Of a stretch of 64,000 nucleotides of DNA, positions 62,895-64,000 are shown piece by piece. A model generated the notes under the pieces. That model saw only the letters and a list, made by a program, of their open reading frames with translations, made no database searches and had not been told where the DNA came from. Every line of letters begins with the position of its first letter. Position 1 is the first letter of the stretch. A program made the translations under genes and the position numbers. The DNA is taken from the NCBI RefSeq assembly GCF_000169095.1, contig NZ_AAVU01000021.1, positions 44,333 through 108,332 on the forward strand, written 5' to 3'. This DNA is from Lyngbya sp. PCC 8106 (GTDB taxonomy: Bacteria; Cyanobacteriota; Cyanobacteriia; Cyanobacteriales; Microcoleaceae).

Positions 62895-63224
62895 TTAGTT
62901 TCTTTCGCCCTTAGTGACGCTCTTAGTGACTCCAGAACAGTCTACCTTTTTGACCAGTTGAGAAATTGCCTCTCCAGAAACAGGTTCGACCCAATCTGGG
63001 GCAATTTCCGCTAAGGGGACTAAAACAAAGCCTCGTTCGGTCATCCGGGGATGTGGAATTTGCAAGTCGGGAGTTTCTAGAATTAAATCGCCAAATAATA
63101 GTACATCTAAATCTAAGGTTCGCGCACCCCAACGTTCTTGACGGACTCGACCAAATTGGTCTTCAATTGCTAGTAAAGTTGTTAGTAATTCTTGGGGTTG
63201 AGTTCTCCATGCTTTAAAAAACAT
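62895..63224 (-). pseudogene. folK: folK, 3' half only, joined in frame to tnpB
   Basis: The residues from about 63215 downward are a normal C-terminal half of HPPK: QELLTTLLAIEDQFGRVRQE, then RWGARTLDLDVLLFGD (catalytic Asp-x-Asp) and IPHPRMTERGFVLVPL. HPPK pyrophosphorylates 6-hydroxymethyl-dihydropterin in folate synthesis. The N-terminal half (GLGSNLG and the pterin pocket) is missing; upstream the frame continues without a stop into tnpB. The gene has therefore been interrupted by an IS element; its 5' part should lie beyond the right edge of the window. A second intact folK must exist if the cell makes its own folate. Confidence 0.75.
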
Positions 63225-64000
63225 GGATTCGTGCGCGGAATTGTTACACGGATTAAAATCCGCTTCACAATGCTGCTTACGATATGATCTAGAAAGATTG
63301 TCCAGAAAATATCGATGTGGGAGACTCAAGACTCCCCTAACAACCTTGGCTAATTGCTGTGTTGATACGTTTATTTTGCGGATTATATTGGCAGCACCAT
63401 TACAATCTGCATTAATTAATTGTCCTTTGGAATCTCTGTACAAACCTCTTTTTACTCGCTTTCCTGATGAAATCCACCCTAACTCCTTCGGAGTGGCTTC
63501 GCCTACGGGTTTCTCACCGAATGTAGGTAGAGTATCGTTGTCTAAAAAGCTTGACCTCGATGTGTAAGATTCTTCAGTCTCGACAAACTCTATCCCGTGT
63601 TGTTCACAAAGTTGAGCGATACGGGATTTTAATTTTGCAGTAGGAACCTGCACGAAAGATTGGTTATTCTTCTTACCGATATTAATACCGTCTTTGTTGC
63701 GCTGGTTCCATCCAAATACAATGGTTGAAACCTTGTTTTTGAGACACCAGTTAATGATGAATCTTGCCGCCTTATCAACATTGTCGCGCATTTGACGGTT
63801 GCGCTTTTCGGTGACAGCCGCAAGCTGTTCATCCCAGTATCCCTGTAATGCACCAGTCTTTAACTTTGCAACCTGCTTGTTATACCATTGATTTTGAGAC
63901 TTAACCTTTTTGCCATCAATAATAAATGATTTTCCGGTTGTGCTAACGCAAGTTAACCAATTATTTAAACCCGGGTCAATCCCAAGGATATGCTCAGTTT
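63225..64000 (-). CDS. tnpB: TnpB (partial, 5' end beyond the window)
   Basis: An open frame from the window edge, LGIDPGLNNWLTCVSTTG (RuvC first Asp), then NKQVAKLKTGALQGYWDEQ, RFIINWCLKNKVSTIVFGWN, FVETEESYTSRSSFLDND and NADCNGAANIIRKI (last Asp). This TnpB belongs to a group whose zinc ribbon is less regular (the ESYTS...D type). The family's usual tail, LPHRYFLDNLSRSYRKQHCE, runs on into folK without its own stop codon. A small hairpin (GGATTAAAATCC, near 63254) marks the end of the element. Confidence 0.82.

Noticed and set aside
62895..63791. A novel natural TnpB-HPPK fusion enzyme
   Set aside because: The HPPK part lacks its N-terminal half and the TnpB part ends as an IS end would, so insertion into folK is simpler.

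Overview
The window is a piece of chromosome from a filamentous-type cyanobacterium, probably of the Oscillatoriales (Planktothrix, Limnoraphis, Lyngbya or a relative). The GC content is moderate to low, the HIP1 octamer GCGATCGC recurs throughout, and many genes are cyanobacterial types: SLH/DUF3370 protein, FetB-like permease, UbiB-like kinase, REC-rich hybrid kinases, Uma2 and large IS200/IS605 families. The genus is inferred from gene style only; no rRNA or tRNA gene was found.

Left part (1-20.6 kb): mostly ordinary chromosome. It holds ilvE (cut by the window edge), an EI24-type membrane protein, and a five-gene surface-polysaccharide cluster (GT4 glycosyltransferase, PIG-L deacetylase, large beta-sandwich protein, FkbM methyltransferase, VanZ protein with a lectin-like insert). 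These are followed by Uma2, pdxA overlapping an SLH/DUF3370 gene, a MazG-like NTP pyrophosphohydrolase, a predicted exported methyltransferase, a PhnDCE-like ABC importer with a fused double permease, and adhE.

Middle part (20.6-48 kb): a Ca-binding RTX gene broken by a frameshift, a foldback MITE, and a three-gene signalling operon. That operon encodes a REC-histidine kinase, a hybrid kinase with a canonical blue-light LOV domain, and a REC-PAS-GAF adenylate cyclase. Next come an IS605-type tnpB element, another histidine kinase, small genes, larE, a Ski2-like helicase with an internally duplicated RecA2 module, trpD followed by three 76-bp tandem hairpin repeats, a FetB-like permease, a DegT aminotransferase and a UbiB-family kinase.

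Right part (48-64 kb): a mobile-element-rich accessory region. An IS200/IS605 element (intact tnpA, frameshifted tnpB) has a complete-looking group II intron with its LtrA-type maturase inserted between its two genes. A Nudix gene and a NitT/TauT/THI5-type ABC importer follow. A short-chain dehydrogenase gene is broken: its 5' two thirds lie at 56.4-56.8 kb and its 3' end at 62.8 kb. The roughly 6 kb between holds a small non-autonomous IS200/IS605-like element, a SET-domain gene, an IS1-family element with an A9 frameshift signal, and a compact four-gene cassette: DapL-like aminotransferase, isopenicillin-N-synthase-like oxygenase, thioredoxin-reductase-like flavoprotein without CxxC, and a QueD/6-pyruvoyl-tetrahydropterin-synthase-like enzyme. 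This cassette is the best candidate for an undescribed pathway. At the right edge the 3' half of folK is joined in frame to a tnpB, so folK is interrupted by an IS element.
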